From positions 165,653,325-165,717,324 of the forward strand of contig NC_073746.1 of assembly GCF_029784135.1 (NCBI RefSeq): DNA of 64,000 bases, written 5' to 3'. Position numbers and translations under genes: made by a program. Positions 11,920 through 22,567 of the stretch are shown one piece after another. Below the pieces are notes generated by a model. That model was not told the DNA's origin, ran no database searches, and saw only the letters and a program-made list of their open reading frames with translations. The stretch's first letter is position 1, and the number at the start of each line of letters is the position of its first letter. This DNA comes from Toxorhynchites rutilus septentrionalis. Its lineage: Eukaryota > Arthropoda > Insecta > Diptera > Culicidae.

Positions 11920-12196
11920 GGAGGGTCGTTCAAAAATAAGTTTCAGTGCCTCAGAAATCACGGAAAAATAAAGTTAGGACAAAAAACAAGGTGATTTTCG
12001 TAATCTACGTTTTATTTTCTATTTCTCTTCATAATCACCGTAACGTTCGAGGCATTTTTCATAGCGTGGCACGAGTTTCTCTATTCCGAGCGCGAAGTTT
12101 GTAGCGTCTATCTCTTTGAAGTACGATGTAACTGCGTCACGAATTTCTTCAGTGTTATCGAATCGTTGACCGCCGAACGACTGTTTCATCACCGTA
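11920..12196 (-). pseudogene. mariner 3' end fragment, inverted
   Basis: On the minus strand, 12189-12019 reads MKQSFGGQRFDNTEEIRDAV ... LERYGDYEEK and stops. This is the C-terminus of a mariner transposase. It is followed by a 3' non-coding tail and a terminus starting GGAGGGTCGTTC at 11920, next to TA (11918-11919). It is in opposite orientation to the catalytic fragment immediately to its right, which carries a second, diverged copy of the same MKQ..G.QRF.NTEEIRDAV segment. Confidence 0.75.
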
Positions 12197-12475
12197 CTAT
12201 TGTGATGTTTTGGACCGATTAAGAACCGCGATTAAGCACAAAAAGCCAGGTTTATTGACGAAAGGAGTGTTCCTCATCCACGATAATGCGCGACCCCATT
12301 CTGCTCGCGTAACTCAAGAGCAATTGCACAAATTCAAATGGACTGTGTTCGAGCATCCACCTTACTCCCCAGATCTCGCCCCTAGCGACTATCACTTATT
12401 CCCGGTGATGAAACAGGCGTTTGGCAGTCAACGATTCAATAACACTGAAGAAATTCGTGACGCAGTTATATCGTG
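12197..12475 (+). pseudogene. mariner transposase catalytic fragment
   Basis: The plus-strand frame contains DRLRTAIKHKKPGLLTKG, LIHDNARPHSARVTQEQ, YSPDLAPSDYHLF and MKQAFGSQRFNNTEEIRDAV. The second and third catalytic aspartates are 34 residues apart (DD34D). The N-terminal half and the true C-terminus are absent; after about 12475 the frame runs into LOA-like sequence. Together with the inverted piece to the left this is a rearranged, dead mariner of a different lineage from the one at 5353. Confidence 0.8.
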
Positions 12476-12597
12476 GTTGTGCGAGGTGTATCTTGTCGCC
12501 AGGTCGTCCTCGTGCTCGAGGAATGTATCCCAATGTACCGGTGAGATTTGTTGGTTTGGTTGAGGTTCACTCTTATTTAGACTAATTTTTATTAAAT
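12476..12597 (+). pseudogene. LOA-like ORF2 tail fragment
   Basis: The sequence around TGCGAGGTGTATCTTGTCGC resembles the CEGYLVARS and PNVPV region of the LOA-like ORF2 read from the minus strand at about 8130-8240. About 120 bp of this tail lies between the mariner fragment and family A. It is too short and shifted to define a product. Confidence 0.45.
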
Positions 12598-12603
12598 AGT
12601 TTT

Positions 12604-13731
12604 GACGTAGGATTACGTCTTTCGGGAACAAATTGAATATCGAAAATCGAGCACATCGGGAAAATTGTCCAATTTCAAACGCTTATTGCTCAGTCATTTC
12701 ATGATGGATTGATGAAATTTTTGCGTCAATCGATTACGGCACTCCATAACAATTTTTTAAATTGAAATTCATGAAATTTTTTAAATTGAATCATGAAATT
12801 AACTATCGAACAATTGAAAAATCTCAACCCCTATTCTAACGGAAATATCCACTTCTAATTGGTCGAGATTGACGACACATGCAGCGGTTTCCTAACAGAG
12901 ACCTCAAAACCAAGCTGCCTGGGGGAATTCGACATTGCAAATACATGAAAGTAGGGTCAACTTTTGTTCCTACTGAAATGTGTTCCCTAACAGACATTAA
13001 AACCAAGCTGCATGGGGGAAATCGGCGTTGCAAATATATACAAGTCGGGAGCATTTTTATATTGCAAGTATGGTGAGTGATACGATTAATTCTAGCAAAT
13101 AAAATTTCAATGTTCGTGAAATTTCAAATCAATGACCGAAAGTGTATTGTGAAAAATCCAGCATAAGTGTAATTGTAAAATTGTATATGGTAGCAGTTGT
13201 GTTAAAAATGACTTTATATATGAAACGATTTATTTCAATTTTCATAAATAAGAACCAAGGTGTGTTCCCGCTCGAGAACGGGTCGTTCGGTTAAAGCTGT
13301 CTGTTTTGTTGTGTTCATTTTCACCCAAGGAATGTTCATGCGGCGAGAAAAAATTGCAGAAAATGATATGCTCTAAATATAGTATTAGGTGTTGTTAGTC
13401 CAATTAAAATTCGCATTGGGTTGAATAAACGCTCAGAAAGTAAAAATTATAAAACAAAATTACCTTTTCCATTTCAAATATGTTTTCTCTATATTAAAGT
13501 AACATGTTTTTACTGATGGAAAAATTGATAACTGAGTTCGGTATTGATAATTATCTTATATTTCAACAACAATACCCAACTACGAAATAAAATTGCCCTT
13601 CTCAGGGCCACCAAACCATTATCAAAGAGTTTAACGATGTAATCCTTCAAACATGTCCCAAATCAACAGAAAGCCTAACGGAATCCTACGTCAACTATGC
13701 GGTCGTGTCTCGGACACAAGCACCCTGTGAC
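12604..13731 (+). mobile_element. Family A palindrome-ended repeat, copy 1
   Basis: The element starts GACGTAGGATTACGTC after TTTT (12600-12603) and ends CCCTGTGAC before TTTT (13732-13735). The first 11 bases, GACGTAGGATT, recur inverted at 13682-13692, followed by the hairpin GTGTCTCGGACAC at 13705-13717. Inside are about two units of a roughly 92-bp minisatellite (about 12890-13070) and a histone-type stem-loop at 13594-13609. There is no transposase ORF. Copies 2 (51964-53086) and 3 (57570-58762) are more alike to each other than to this one. Confidence 0.75.
13594..13609 (+). promoter_or_regulatory. Histone-type 3' stem-loop in family A copy 1
   Basis: GCCCT and AGGGC can pair around a TCTC loop, followed by CACCAAA. 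This is a slightly altered version of the stem-loop in family A copies 2 and 3. Downstream TATCAAAGAG resembles a purine-rich histone downstream element. Confidence 0.55.
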
Positions 13732-14028
13732 TTTTTAAGTAATACTAATTATTCTCAACCCCGTCATGGCACCCAACGTACCACATTGCGTTCAACCGCA
13801 TTCGTCCTGCTGCATGACTTCGGGAGACTCTACAGCTGCACCGTGCAACATATATTCATGCAGGCATTCGTGTTTTCCCCAGAATTGACGAACCCATTGG
13901 AGGATGACAACTCGCCACTTCCTGGCGTAAGGTAAGACATGACATCTTCTCAGGAGGAGATGTTTCCATTAACGAAATCAGACGTCTCAGAAGATAATCA
14001 ATTGTCAGCTTCACACCAAGGAGAAGTA

Positions 14029-15325
14029 AAGGGTGTGTCACATCAAATTGCATCACGGAAAAAACGCTGTAGAAATTCGCCCAGTAGACCGATCCTTTTG
14101 AAAATTTTAGACAGTAAAGTAAAAACTATTAAACAACTTTTGGCATTTTCTTTTTATTCATACTTCGAGCCCAAGCCCGTATGCTCGCACCTTCCTCTTT
14201 ACCCCGTCCATAAGGTTCTGTACAACGTCAGGTTGTAGTTTTTTTGAACAGAAATCCATTTTCTCTTGAAGTCCGCCTCCGATTTGACAACTTTTGGGTT
14301 CTTCCGGAGGGCCTGCTTCATAAACGCCCAATATGTCTCTATTGGGCGAAGCTCCGGCGCGTTGGGCGGGTTCATTTCCTTTGGCACGAAGGTGACCCCG
14401 TTGGCTTCGTACCACTCCAACACGTCCTTTGAATAGTGGCACGAAACGAGATCCGGCCAGAAGATGGTCGGGCCCTCGTGCTGCTTCAATAGTGGTAGTA
14501 AGCGCTTCTGTAGGCACTCCTTAAGGTAAACCTGCCCGTTTACCGTGCCGGTCATCACGAAGGGGGCGCTCCGCTTTCCGCAAGAGCAGATCGCTTGCCA
14601 CACCATGTACTTTTTGGCAAACTTGGATAGTTTCTGTATGCGAATCTCCTCCGGAACGCTGAATTTGTCCTCTGCGAAGAAGAACAACAGGCCCGGCAGC
14701 TGACGAAAGTTCGCTTTGACGTAGGTTTCGTCGTCCATTACCAGGCAATGCGGCTTCGTCAGCATTTCGGTGTACAGCTTCCGGGCTCGCGTCTTCCCCA
14801 CCATGTTTTGCCTTTCGTCGCGGTTAGGAGCCTTCTGAACCTTGTATGTACGCAGGCCCTCCCGCTGCTTGGTCGGCTGGACGAATGAACTTGACAAATT
14901 CAGCTTATTGGCGACATCCCGGACCGAACTTCTCGGATCACGTCTAAACTGCTTAACTACGCGCTTGTGATCTTTTTCACTGACGGAGCATCCATTTTTG
15001 CCGTTCTTCACCTTCCGGTCGATGGTTAGGTTCTCGAAGTATCGTTTTAGTACTCTGCTGACCGTGGATTGGACGATTCCCAGCATCTTGCCGATGTCCC
15101 GATGTGACAACTCCGGATTCTCGAAATGAGTGCACAGGATTAATTCACGACGCTCTTTTTCGTTCGACGACATTTTTCCAAATTTACGAAAAATTGACAT
15201 TGAAGCATGGCCAACGTGATCTATACACTCTTATCTGATTATTAGCGAAAGCTGAAGATATAATTCCTAAAAATTAAATTTCTACAGCCTTTTGTCCGTG
15301 ATGCAATTTGATGTGACACACCCTT
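14029..15325 (-). mobile_element. ITmD37E (DD37E) transposon, copy 1
   Basis: Both ends carry AAGGGTGTGTCACATCAAAT-type inverted repeats, which extend for several tens of bases towards GCATCACGGAAAAAA. TA is duplicated at 14027-14028 and 15326-15327. The length of 1,297 bp fits the Tc1/mariner superfamily, and the single ORF is a DD37E transposase, a lineage known from mosquitoes. A shorter relative lies at 55614-56852. Confidence 0.93.
14199..15173 (-). CDS. DD37E transposase (324 codons)
   Basis: Cut-and-paste transposase of the ITmD37E family. The chosen start is MSSNEKERRELILC at 15173, because the upstream ATG at 15200 is not conserved in the second copy. Residues 1-100 hold two helix-turn-helix-like segments (HRDIGKMLGIVQSTVSRVLK; VRDVANKLNLSSS). 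The catalytic residues are Asp147 or Asp148 in VMDDETYVK, Asp241 in WPDLVSCHY and Glu279 in RPIETYW; exactly 37 residues separate the last two. The ORF stops at 14199 after LTLYRTLWTG, but the alternative frame beyond an A7 run (about 14233-14239) continues as VVQNLMDGVKRKVRAYGLGL to 14158. The family's original C-terminus may therefore be longer and this copy frameshifted. Confidence 0.88.
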   Translation of the reverse strand: MSSNEKERRELILCTHFENPELSHRDIGKMLGIVQSTVSRVLKRYFENLTIDRKVKNGKNGCSVSEKDHKRVVKQFRRDPRSSVRDVANKLNLSSSFVQPTKQREGLRTYKVQKAPNRDERQNMVGKTRARKLYTEMLTKPHCLVMDDETYVKANFRQLPGLLFFFAEDKFSVPEEIRIQKLSKFAKKYMVWQAICSCGKRSAPFVMTGTVNGQVYLKECLQKRLLPLLKQHEGPTIFWPDLVSCHYSKDVLEWYEANGVTFVPKEMNPPNAPELRPIETYWAFMKQALRKNPKVVKSEADFKRKWISVQKNYNLTLYRTLWTG

Positions 15326-15403
15326 TAGTAAGTTTTAACAATTTGTATACCTCGTCATACCAAGTAGTAGATAATGAACCATCTTCCTCGCCTCAACAAC
15401 TAA

Positions 15404-18299
15404 ATGAAAATTGAAATTTTGATATACTGTCAAAATTTCAACCGTATGAAAAGTCCACTTAAAATGAAAGAAATCCAAATTAATGTTCTGAATTCTTCTT
15501 TCTCGATAATGATGGCCACAGAGACAAGTTGGGATGATAGTGTTAGAAGCGAGGAAGTATTCGGAAATCGTTTTAATGTCTTCAGAGATGACCCTAATCG
15601 TCACAAATCCCATAAAAAATCGGGAGGCGGCGTCCTTATTGCTATTAATTCATTAATAAATTCAGAACATATTCCAACAACAGAATTCGACGAGTTTGAG
15701 CAAGTGTGGGTCAAAGCACTTATTGCGGGAGAGATACATATATTTGCATCTGTTTACTTCCCCCCTGATCGTGCTCAACTTAGTTGTTATGAAAAATTCT
15801 TTGAAGTTGCTGAAAATATTTTTTCTTCCTTTGCACCAGAATCAAAAATCCATATATACGGAGATTGCAATCAACGAAATGCGGACTTTATCACTGATTC
15901 TGAAAATGAATTTATCTTGCTTCCAGTTGTTGGTGATAATAAGACTCTGCAATTTATTTTTGATAAAATAGCCGGTCTTGGGTTGAATCAAATAAACAAT
16001 GTTCAGAATCGACAGAAATGCTTCTTGGATTTCTTGTTGACAAATATGACCGAAGATTTTTGTGTGACCGAATCATTAACTCCACTTTGGAAAAATGAAG
16101 CTTTCCACACAGCTTTCGAATATTCTATATTTATAGATAACACTCAAAAACCATTTGATTATGAATTTGAGGAAGTCTCTGATTACACTAAAGCAAATTA
16201 CCAATCAATTAGGTGTAAGCTTAACTATATCAACTGGCAGGATTTATTTAGAAGTGTGGAAAACATTGAAGTAGCAGTGACGACTTTTTACTCGATGATC
16301 AATTAAATTATTAAGCAGGAGATACCAAGAAGACGAAAAAGGAGAAATATGAACACAAAATATCCGATTTGGTTTAATCAAAGCATAAAGAATCTAAAAA
16401 ATAAAAAACAGAAGGCACATAAATTTTTATAAGAAATACAAATCTGACGCTAATCTCCAAAATTATCTGAACATTTGCGAACAGCTCAACTCAACTGTTA
16501 AAAGCGCTTTTGAAGATTACAGCTTAAAAACAGAGTCGGACATAAAATCTAACCCGAAAAGTTTCTTTAATTACATAAAAACAAAATTAAAAAGCAATGG
16601 TTTTCCATCACGCATGCACCTTGACGATACCGTGGGGAATGACCCAGAAAAAAATTGCAACCTCTTTGCAACATTTTTTCAAGAAGTTTATATTGTAACA
16701 GCTGAGGAGGACCGAGATCGTGACTTCTTTGCATTTCTTCCAGAATTTCCATGTGATGTTGGAGTCAGAAAACTAACTTACATTAAAAATTTTTTTCTGA
16801 CGCATTAAATAAGCTCGATGTCTCGAAAGGGCCAGGTCCTGACGGAATTCCACCGGTTTTTATAAAAAAAATTGGCATCTGAATTAACTCATCCACTTTT
16901 ATGGCTTTTCAATACGTCATTGAAATCAGAAAGGTTCTCAAAAATATGGAAAAACTCTTTTCTTGTACCAATATTCAAATCCGGTAATAGATCCGATGTA
17001 AGAAATTATCGTGGAGTAGCAATTATTTCTTGTATTCCAAAACTCTTTGAAGCCATAATAAACCAAAAACTTTTTCAACAACTAAAGACACGAATTACGA
17101 ATAAGCAACACGGTTTTTTCAAAGGACGATCAACAACAACAAATTTGCTGGAATTTGTCACATTCACTTTGAATGCAATGGACAATGGTAATCAAGTTGA
17201 AGCTCTATACACTGACTTTAGTAAGGCTTTCGATAGTGTTGATATACCCTTACTCCTTCTTAAACTTCAAAAAATAGGGATAGAAGTCAAGCTATTGAAA
17301 TGGCTAGAATCATATTTGACTGACCGCACCCAATTGGTAAGATTTAATGGGGGAATTTCAAAACCAATATTTGTTACATCCGGAGTTCCTCAAGGCTCTC
17401 ATTTGGGGCCACTTTTGTTCATTTTATTTGTTAATGACGTTTGCGTTTTTCTTAATAGTGTTAAGGCACTTATCTACGCAGATGATATGAAACTGTATAT
17501 GGAAATAAAGAATGAAGAAGACTCTCAAACATTCAAAAATGAAGTTGACATAGTTTATAATTGGTGCACTAAGAGTTTATTTATCAATGTTAGGAAATGC
17601 ACTTTGATTACTTTTACAAGAAGAAGAACACCATTGAACAATGGTGTTATACTGGGTAATCAACCCATCAGTAGATGTCAACGAGTAAGAGATTTAGGTG
17701 TGATCTTAGATTCGAAACTAACCTTCGTGGATCATTATAATACAATCATCCATAGAGCAAATAATATGTTGAGCTTCATTAAACGCTTTAGTTACCATTT
17801 CCACGATCCGTACACAATAAAAACATTGTATATTACATACGTCAGATCAATTCTCGAATACTGTAGTATTGTATGGTCCCCCTACATAACTTCACACGAA
17901 GACAGAATTGAATCTGTACAAAAACAATTTTTGTTATTTGCACTTCGTAAACTAGGCTGGTCTTCATATCATCTACCTCCATATGAAGCACGCTGTATGC
18001 TAATCAATATTAAAAGCCTAAAAGAACGTCGGAACTCTGCCATGATTCTATTTATTATTGATATCATATCACAACGAGTGGACTCAGAAGAAATATTAGG
18101 AAACCTGAATTTTAACGCACCGATTAGGAACCTGAGAAACCGTAACATTTTGTACATAGATTATCGAAGAACGAATTATGCCAAATATAGTCCTATTAAT
18201 CGTATGATGTGCCTCTGTAACGAACACAGTGAAACAATTGATGTAACCATGTCAAGATCAATGCTCAAAGACTATCTGAATAGCATAATATATCGTTAA
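15404..18299 (+). pseudogene. Non-LTR ORF2: endonuclease and reverse transcriptase, broken
   Basis: It would nick DNA and reverse-transcribe the element. Residues 1-230 form an endonuclease/exonuclease/phosphatase domain: ATETSWDDSV holds the metal-binding Glu, and YGDCNQRNADF replaces the usual GDFN. TAA at 16304-16306 interrupts it, and the same frame continues with EIPRRRKRRN. Frames then change near 16430 and 16860. RT runs from about 16810 (DVSKGPGPDGIPPVFIKK) to 18299 and shows ALYTDFSKAFDSVD, TSGVPQGSHLGPLLFILFVN, IYADDMKLY (catalytic YADD) and LGVILDSKLTF. The C-terminus lacks RNase H and ends with RRTNYAKYSPINRMM, a tail common in CR1/Jockey-type elements. Non-functional, but recently enough so that the RT part is uninterrupted for 475 codons. 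Confidence 0.88.
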
Positions 18300-18749
18300 A
18301 TTTCACTGTAATATTGGGGCAGCATATTTAGTCTACGCTGGTTTGACGAAATAGATAAATAAAAAAAATGATTCTGTAACTTGTTAAAATCGTCTTTTAA
18401 ATTAAACGAATAAATTATCCAGCCAGCTCTCTTTAGATTTTTAGTTTTAAGTAAGTAGTTTTATGTAGTATTAAGAATGTATCGGTCTACAATTTAAATT
18501 GACGACAATAAAAATAAAAAAAAATTAAATAAAAAATTATTTTTGGTAATTAAAATACTGTTTCAAACCATAAAACCTTTTTGTTTTATTATATAGGTTT
18601 AGTGGAGGGTTTAAAATCCACGTCGACTGTGTACTGAGTAAATTATATGATTTCATCATTAAAATGTTCAGTCATAGTCAGTTATTTTTCATTAGATAAA
18701 CAATTGAATAACTGTGAAGTGTCAAGCGTTATCTAAACGCCCTAACTGC

Positions 18750-19190
18750 CTAGTTTTGATTGGCCCGATTTACGATGTCCCGAACACAGACTTCAAAATC
18801 AATGTACCTGTGGGAATCCGCTTAGCAAATACACATGCAAGTGGAGGGTATTTTTGTTCCAACCGAGCTGTGTTTCCCTAACACGGACTTCAAAATAAAT
18901 GTGCCTGGGGGAATCCACTTGGCAAATACATGAAAGTCGGGGGTATTTTTGTTCCGACTGAAATTTGTTTCCCTAACACAGACTTCAAATCCATGGAGCG
19001 TGCAGAGATTGGCATTGCAAATACATGCAATTCGGGGGCATTTTTATTCCGGCTGAAATGTGTTTACCTATTACAGACTTCTAAACGAAGGTGTCTGGGG
19101 AACTCGGAATTGCAAGCACATGCAAATCAGGGGCATTTTTGTACCAACTGAAATACGTTTGTCTAACACAGACTTCAAAAACCAAGATGT
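18750..19190 (+). repeat. Degenerate minisatellite, about 96-bp units
   Basis: About four and a half units share CTAACACAGACTTCAAA, a TGCCTGGGGGAATC-like segment, GCAAATACATGCAA and GGGGCATTTTTGTTCC. The unit is clearly related to the 92-bp minisatellite inside family A (CTAACAGAGACATCAAAACC ... GCATTGCAAATACATGAAAG), but no family A ends are found here. Confidence 0.75.
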
Positions 19191-19479
19191 CATCATACCA
19201 AACGTAAATGGACTGTCATTAAATTTACTTGTAATGAAGAACATAATCTATGAATTGACCTCACTTGGCATCATACAATCTTTTTACTCACAAAGCAAAT
19301 ATATTGAATTCAATTGATTTCGAAAATTGTTTCATTCAATCAAAAATTAAATCAATACAAACAAATGATTGCTAAGCTAAGGTAGTCCCACGTCAAACTT
19401 ACGGTTATATCATAGATATAACCCACCCATTTTTTCGTAGTAAATAATAAGTTATTAATAAGTAATTTTAATAAGTTTG

Positions 19480-21355
19480 TCGTGTTATACCGTCATGTTC
19501 ATGAAGTTTTATGAATTGTGAAACTGTAACTTTTGAAAAGGTAGTATCGATTTTAGTAAGAGAAATTTTTGATAATTTATATCTCAAAAAATATGAGTCG
19601 TACCGAAATAGTGTGTTAGAAGGAGTTATAGAGTATTGTTGGCTTAATTTGAAAAAAATATACACTGAGAAGAAAAATTAGTACTCTTTTTTTTATTTAC
19701 AAAATAAAATTTTAATTTGCGATATCAAAAAATATGTATTTTTTATATTTTTTTCAATTTTTTTCATATAAAATCGAAATTTGTGGAACATCGAATTTTC
19801 AAAAATTTTCGAAATTTCGAATTTTTGTAATTAACAATCATTTTTAGCCACAAATTATGAATCCTGATGTGATTTAAAACAAAAAAAGGTTATTATCAAT
19901 CTCCTTCTAAATGTAGCCATTCTCGCGATATTTAAAAAAATATTTGTAATTTATTGTCTTTTATATAATGTATATAATATATAAATATGCCCTTTAAATA
20001 TGTTTGTCGTGTTATACCATCATGTTCATGAGATTTTATGAATTCTAATAATTTCCGACAACTTTCCAAATACATCGTTATGGTAAAGACATATGTTTAG
20101 GAGTTACGTTACGAAACATTTGAAGACATGTGGGTTAATACAAAACGTAGCGAAACTAAAAAATCTTTTTTTTCTTAATACAAACCTTATCAATCAAAAA
20201 AATTGTTGGAAATTATAAAAAAAATATAAGAACACGACAAACATATTAAAAGCGATTATTAACTATAAAAAAAATTATAAATTAGAAATATTTTTTAAAA
20301 ATATTTCGAGAATGGTTGCATTTAGAAGGAGATTGATAATTACCTTTTTTGTTTTAAATCACATTAGAATTCATAATTTGTGGCTAAGAATGATTCCTAA
20401 CATACAAAAATTCGAAGTTTCGAAAATTCCTAAAAAATCGATGTTTCACAAATTTCGTCAAAAATAGTTTTACCATCGTTGGCCCATTTTTTAAATTTTC
20501 TACATGACTTCTATTGTATATGAAAAAATTGAAAAAATTAAAAAAAATATGAAAAAGTACATATTTTTTGATATCGCAAATTAAAATTTTATTTTGTAAA
20601 TAAAAAAAAGAGTAGTCAGTGTATATTTTTTTCAAATTAAGCCAACAATACTCTATTACTATTTCTAACACACTATTTCGGTACGACTCATATTTTTTGA
20701 GATATAAATTATCAAAGATTTCTCTTACTCAAATCGATACGCCCTTTTCAAAAGTAACGCTTGAGTCAAAAAATGAACCATGATGATGTATTTGGGAAAG
20801 TTGTTGGAAATTATAAGCAAATTCATAAAATTTCATGAACTCGACGAACATATTAAAAGGGATTATTTACTATAAAAAAGACAATAAATTAGAAATATTT
20901 TTTTAAATATTTCGAGAATGGCTACATTTAGAAGGAGATTGATAATAACCTTTATTGTTTTAAATCACTTCAGGATTCATAATTTATGGCTAAAAATGAT
21001 TGTTAACATACAAAAATTCGAAGTTTCGAAAATTCTCAAGAATAGTTTTACCATCTTGGGCCCATTTTTTAAATTTTCTGCATGACTTCTATTTTGTATG
21101 AAAAAATAAAAAAAAAATTAAAATATGTATTTTGGATATTGCAAATTGAATTTTTATTTTGTAGATAAAAAAAAGAGTACTAATTTTTTTTCTCAGTGTA
21201 CATTTTTTTCATATTCAATCATCAATACTCTATAACTCTTTCTAAGACACTATTTCGGTACGACTCATAGTTTTTGAGATATAAATTATCGAGAATTTCT
21301 CTTACTCAAATTGATACGCCCTTTTAAAAAGTTACGCTTGAGCCAAAAAATTCCC
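19480..21355. repeat. AT-rich inverted and direct repeat cluster
   Basis: Three copies of a 500-600 bp AT-rich unit: about 19480-20040 (one orientation), 20215-20830 and 20835-21355 (the opposite orientation). Markers include GAGATATAAATTATC, CGGTACGACTCATA, AAAGAGTA next to a T/A run, and GAAGGAGATTGATAAT. The first two form a long inverted repeat with a spacer of about 180 bp. No coding potential was seen. Confidence 0.75.
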
Positions 21356-21806
21356 AATTGCTGTGGAAAACTCATATTTCCTCTAACCCAAACGGAATAC
21401 ACACTTTCATTCGAATCAAAAATACTCATGTTTTGTCATTTGTCGATTTCATTTGGAATTGCTCAACAGATGTATTCAGTGTTCTTCTAGAAAGTGCTGA
21501 GAATTCCTAGTTGATAAAAGCGCGGAGGTGATCGGAAATTTAACCTAGGTACCCATATGCTGGACATCATATTCATATCAAATGGCAAAGAATTATCTTT
21601 CGAATAATAAGAATTTTACGATAAACAATGTAAATGGCAGATTGTTCTCAAATTCCGTGTGTTGTGTATTGCTTGTTGAGTAGACTCCATAAATGCATTG
21701 ATTTTTCATATATGAATTTTCCGACAAATATCCAGCAACTGTGTCAAAAGTCACGTTTCGATTAGGCAAGCAGTTTCAAGTTACAATTTTCTGAAGAAAA
21801 GGCTTT

Positions 21807-22012
21807 CAATTTCGTATACACTCTTATAAGTAATAGTCTCAATTAATTGGTGGTCATTTGTCATTTAGGAGTTTGTACAAACGTAAATTAAAAATGCCTT
21901 TTTGAGTAGCAATTTCGTATACACTCTTATAAGTAATAGTCTCAATTAATTGGTGGTCATTTGTCATTTAGGAGTTTGTACAAACGTAAATTAAAAGTGC
22001 CTTTTTGAGTAG
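21807..22012 (+). repeat. Exact 103-bp tandem duplication
   Basis: 21807-21909 and 21910-22012 are the same 103-bp sequence with only one difference seen (AAAAATGCC versus AAAAGTGCC). The near-identity indicates a recent duplication. Confidence 0.95.
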
Positions 22013-22082
22013 CTACCATCATATGGAGAAAGTATCAACATGATTGATTCAAATCATGTCGATACCACCGAAATAGAGGAGT

Positions 22083-22517
22083 TGTTGGCGTTAACGTCAG
22101 CGCGCCTCTACTGTGATCAGTCTCGACCAGCAACCACACCATCACAATCACTGACGCACACCTGCCTCGAGTCCGTGGTAAGATTGACAGATGAAGAAAC
22201 CAAAACAGGAAGTAGAATATAAAGAAACAAAAGAAAAAATCACAAAGAAAATATTGTATTGATTAAAAGCGGTATTCAAGGTCTTATCCTATTTTATGAA
22301 ATTTTCCATAATTAAAATATTATAATAATTCCATAAATTAAAATATCCTATTTTGATTAAACATAGAAGGACTAAACGTGAGTTAAATATTCTAGTATAC
22401 TATGTATTCTAAAGTTAATTATATTTCAGGAAAATAATAATAAATCACATCACTACCATTGTGTTATTATTATTTCGGAAAGATTCCAATCCGGAGATCT
22501 GTTGGCAATTTCCAACA
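22083..22517 (+). repeat. 5' LTR of BEL/Pao element
   Basis: 435 bp, starting TGTTGGCGTT and ending TTTCCAACA (TG...CA). It would supply the promoter and the transcript start. The long open frame begins within its last bases (22502), but the likely initiator lies downstream. Confidence 0.95.
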
Positions 22518-22567
22518 TATTATTATTTTCGTTTATACACGAAACAAAGAGGACAAAATCATCAGTC

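Larger units (their letters stand above)
13736..15414 (+). pseudogene. Non-LTR ORF1 C-terminal remnant, split by a transposon
   Basis: The frame runs from about 13736 through an in-frame TAA near 13933-13935 and then MTSSQEEMFPLTKSDVSEDN to the TA target site at 14027. When 14029-15325 and one TA are skipped, the same frame continues through SFNNLYTSSYQVVDNE and stops at 15412-15414, overlapping the ORF2 start. Nucleic-acid-binding motifs expected in ORF1 are not in this C-terminal part, which is Ser/Glu-rich. Calling it ORF1 rests on position, frame continuity and the overlap with ORF2. Confidence 0.55.
13736..18540 (+). mobile_element. CR1/Jockey-type non-LTR retrotransposon with nested DD37E element
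   Basis: It comprises a partial ORF1, an apurinic-type endonuclease plus RT ORF2 and an A-rich 3' end (about 18480-18540), with no RNase H domain. The 5' end is missing where family A lies. The DD37E transposon at 14029-15325 splits ORF1 close to its end. ORF1 and ORF2 overlap by a few bases (ORF2 ATG 15404, ORF1 stop 15412-15414). ORF2 has a nonsense codon and at least two frameshifts, so the copy is dead. Clade assignment between CR1, Daphne and Jockey would need a tree. Confidence 0.75.

Noticed and set aside
12604..13731. Family A as a classical Helitron
   Set aside because: It lacks a 5' TC and 3' CTRR end and does not insert between A and T; only the Helentron-like variant of rolling-circle elements fits.
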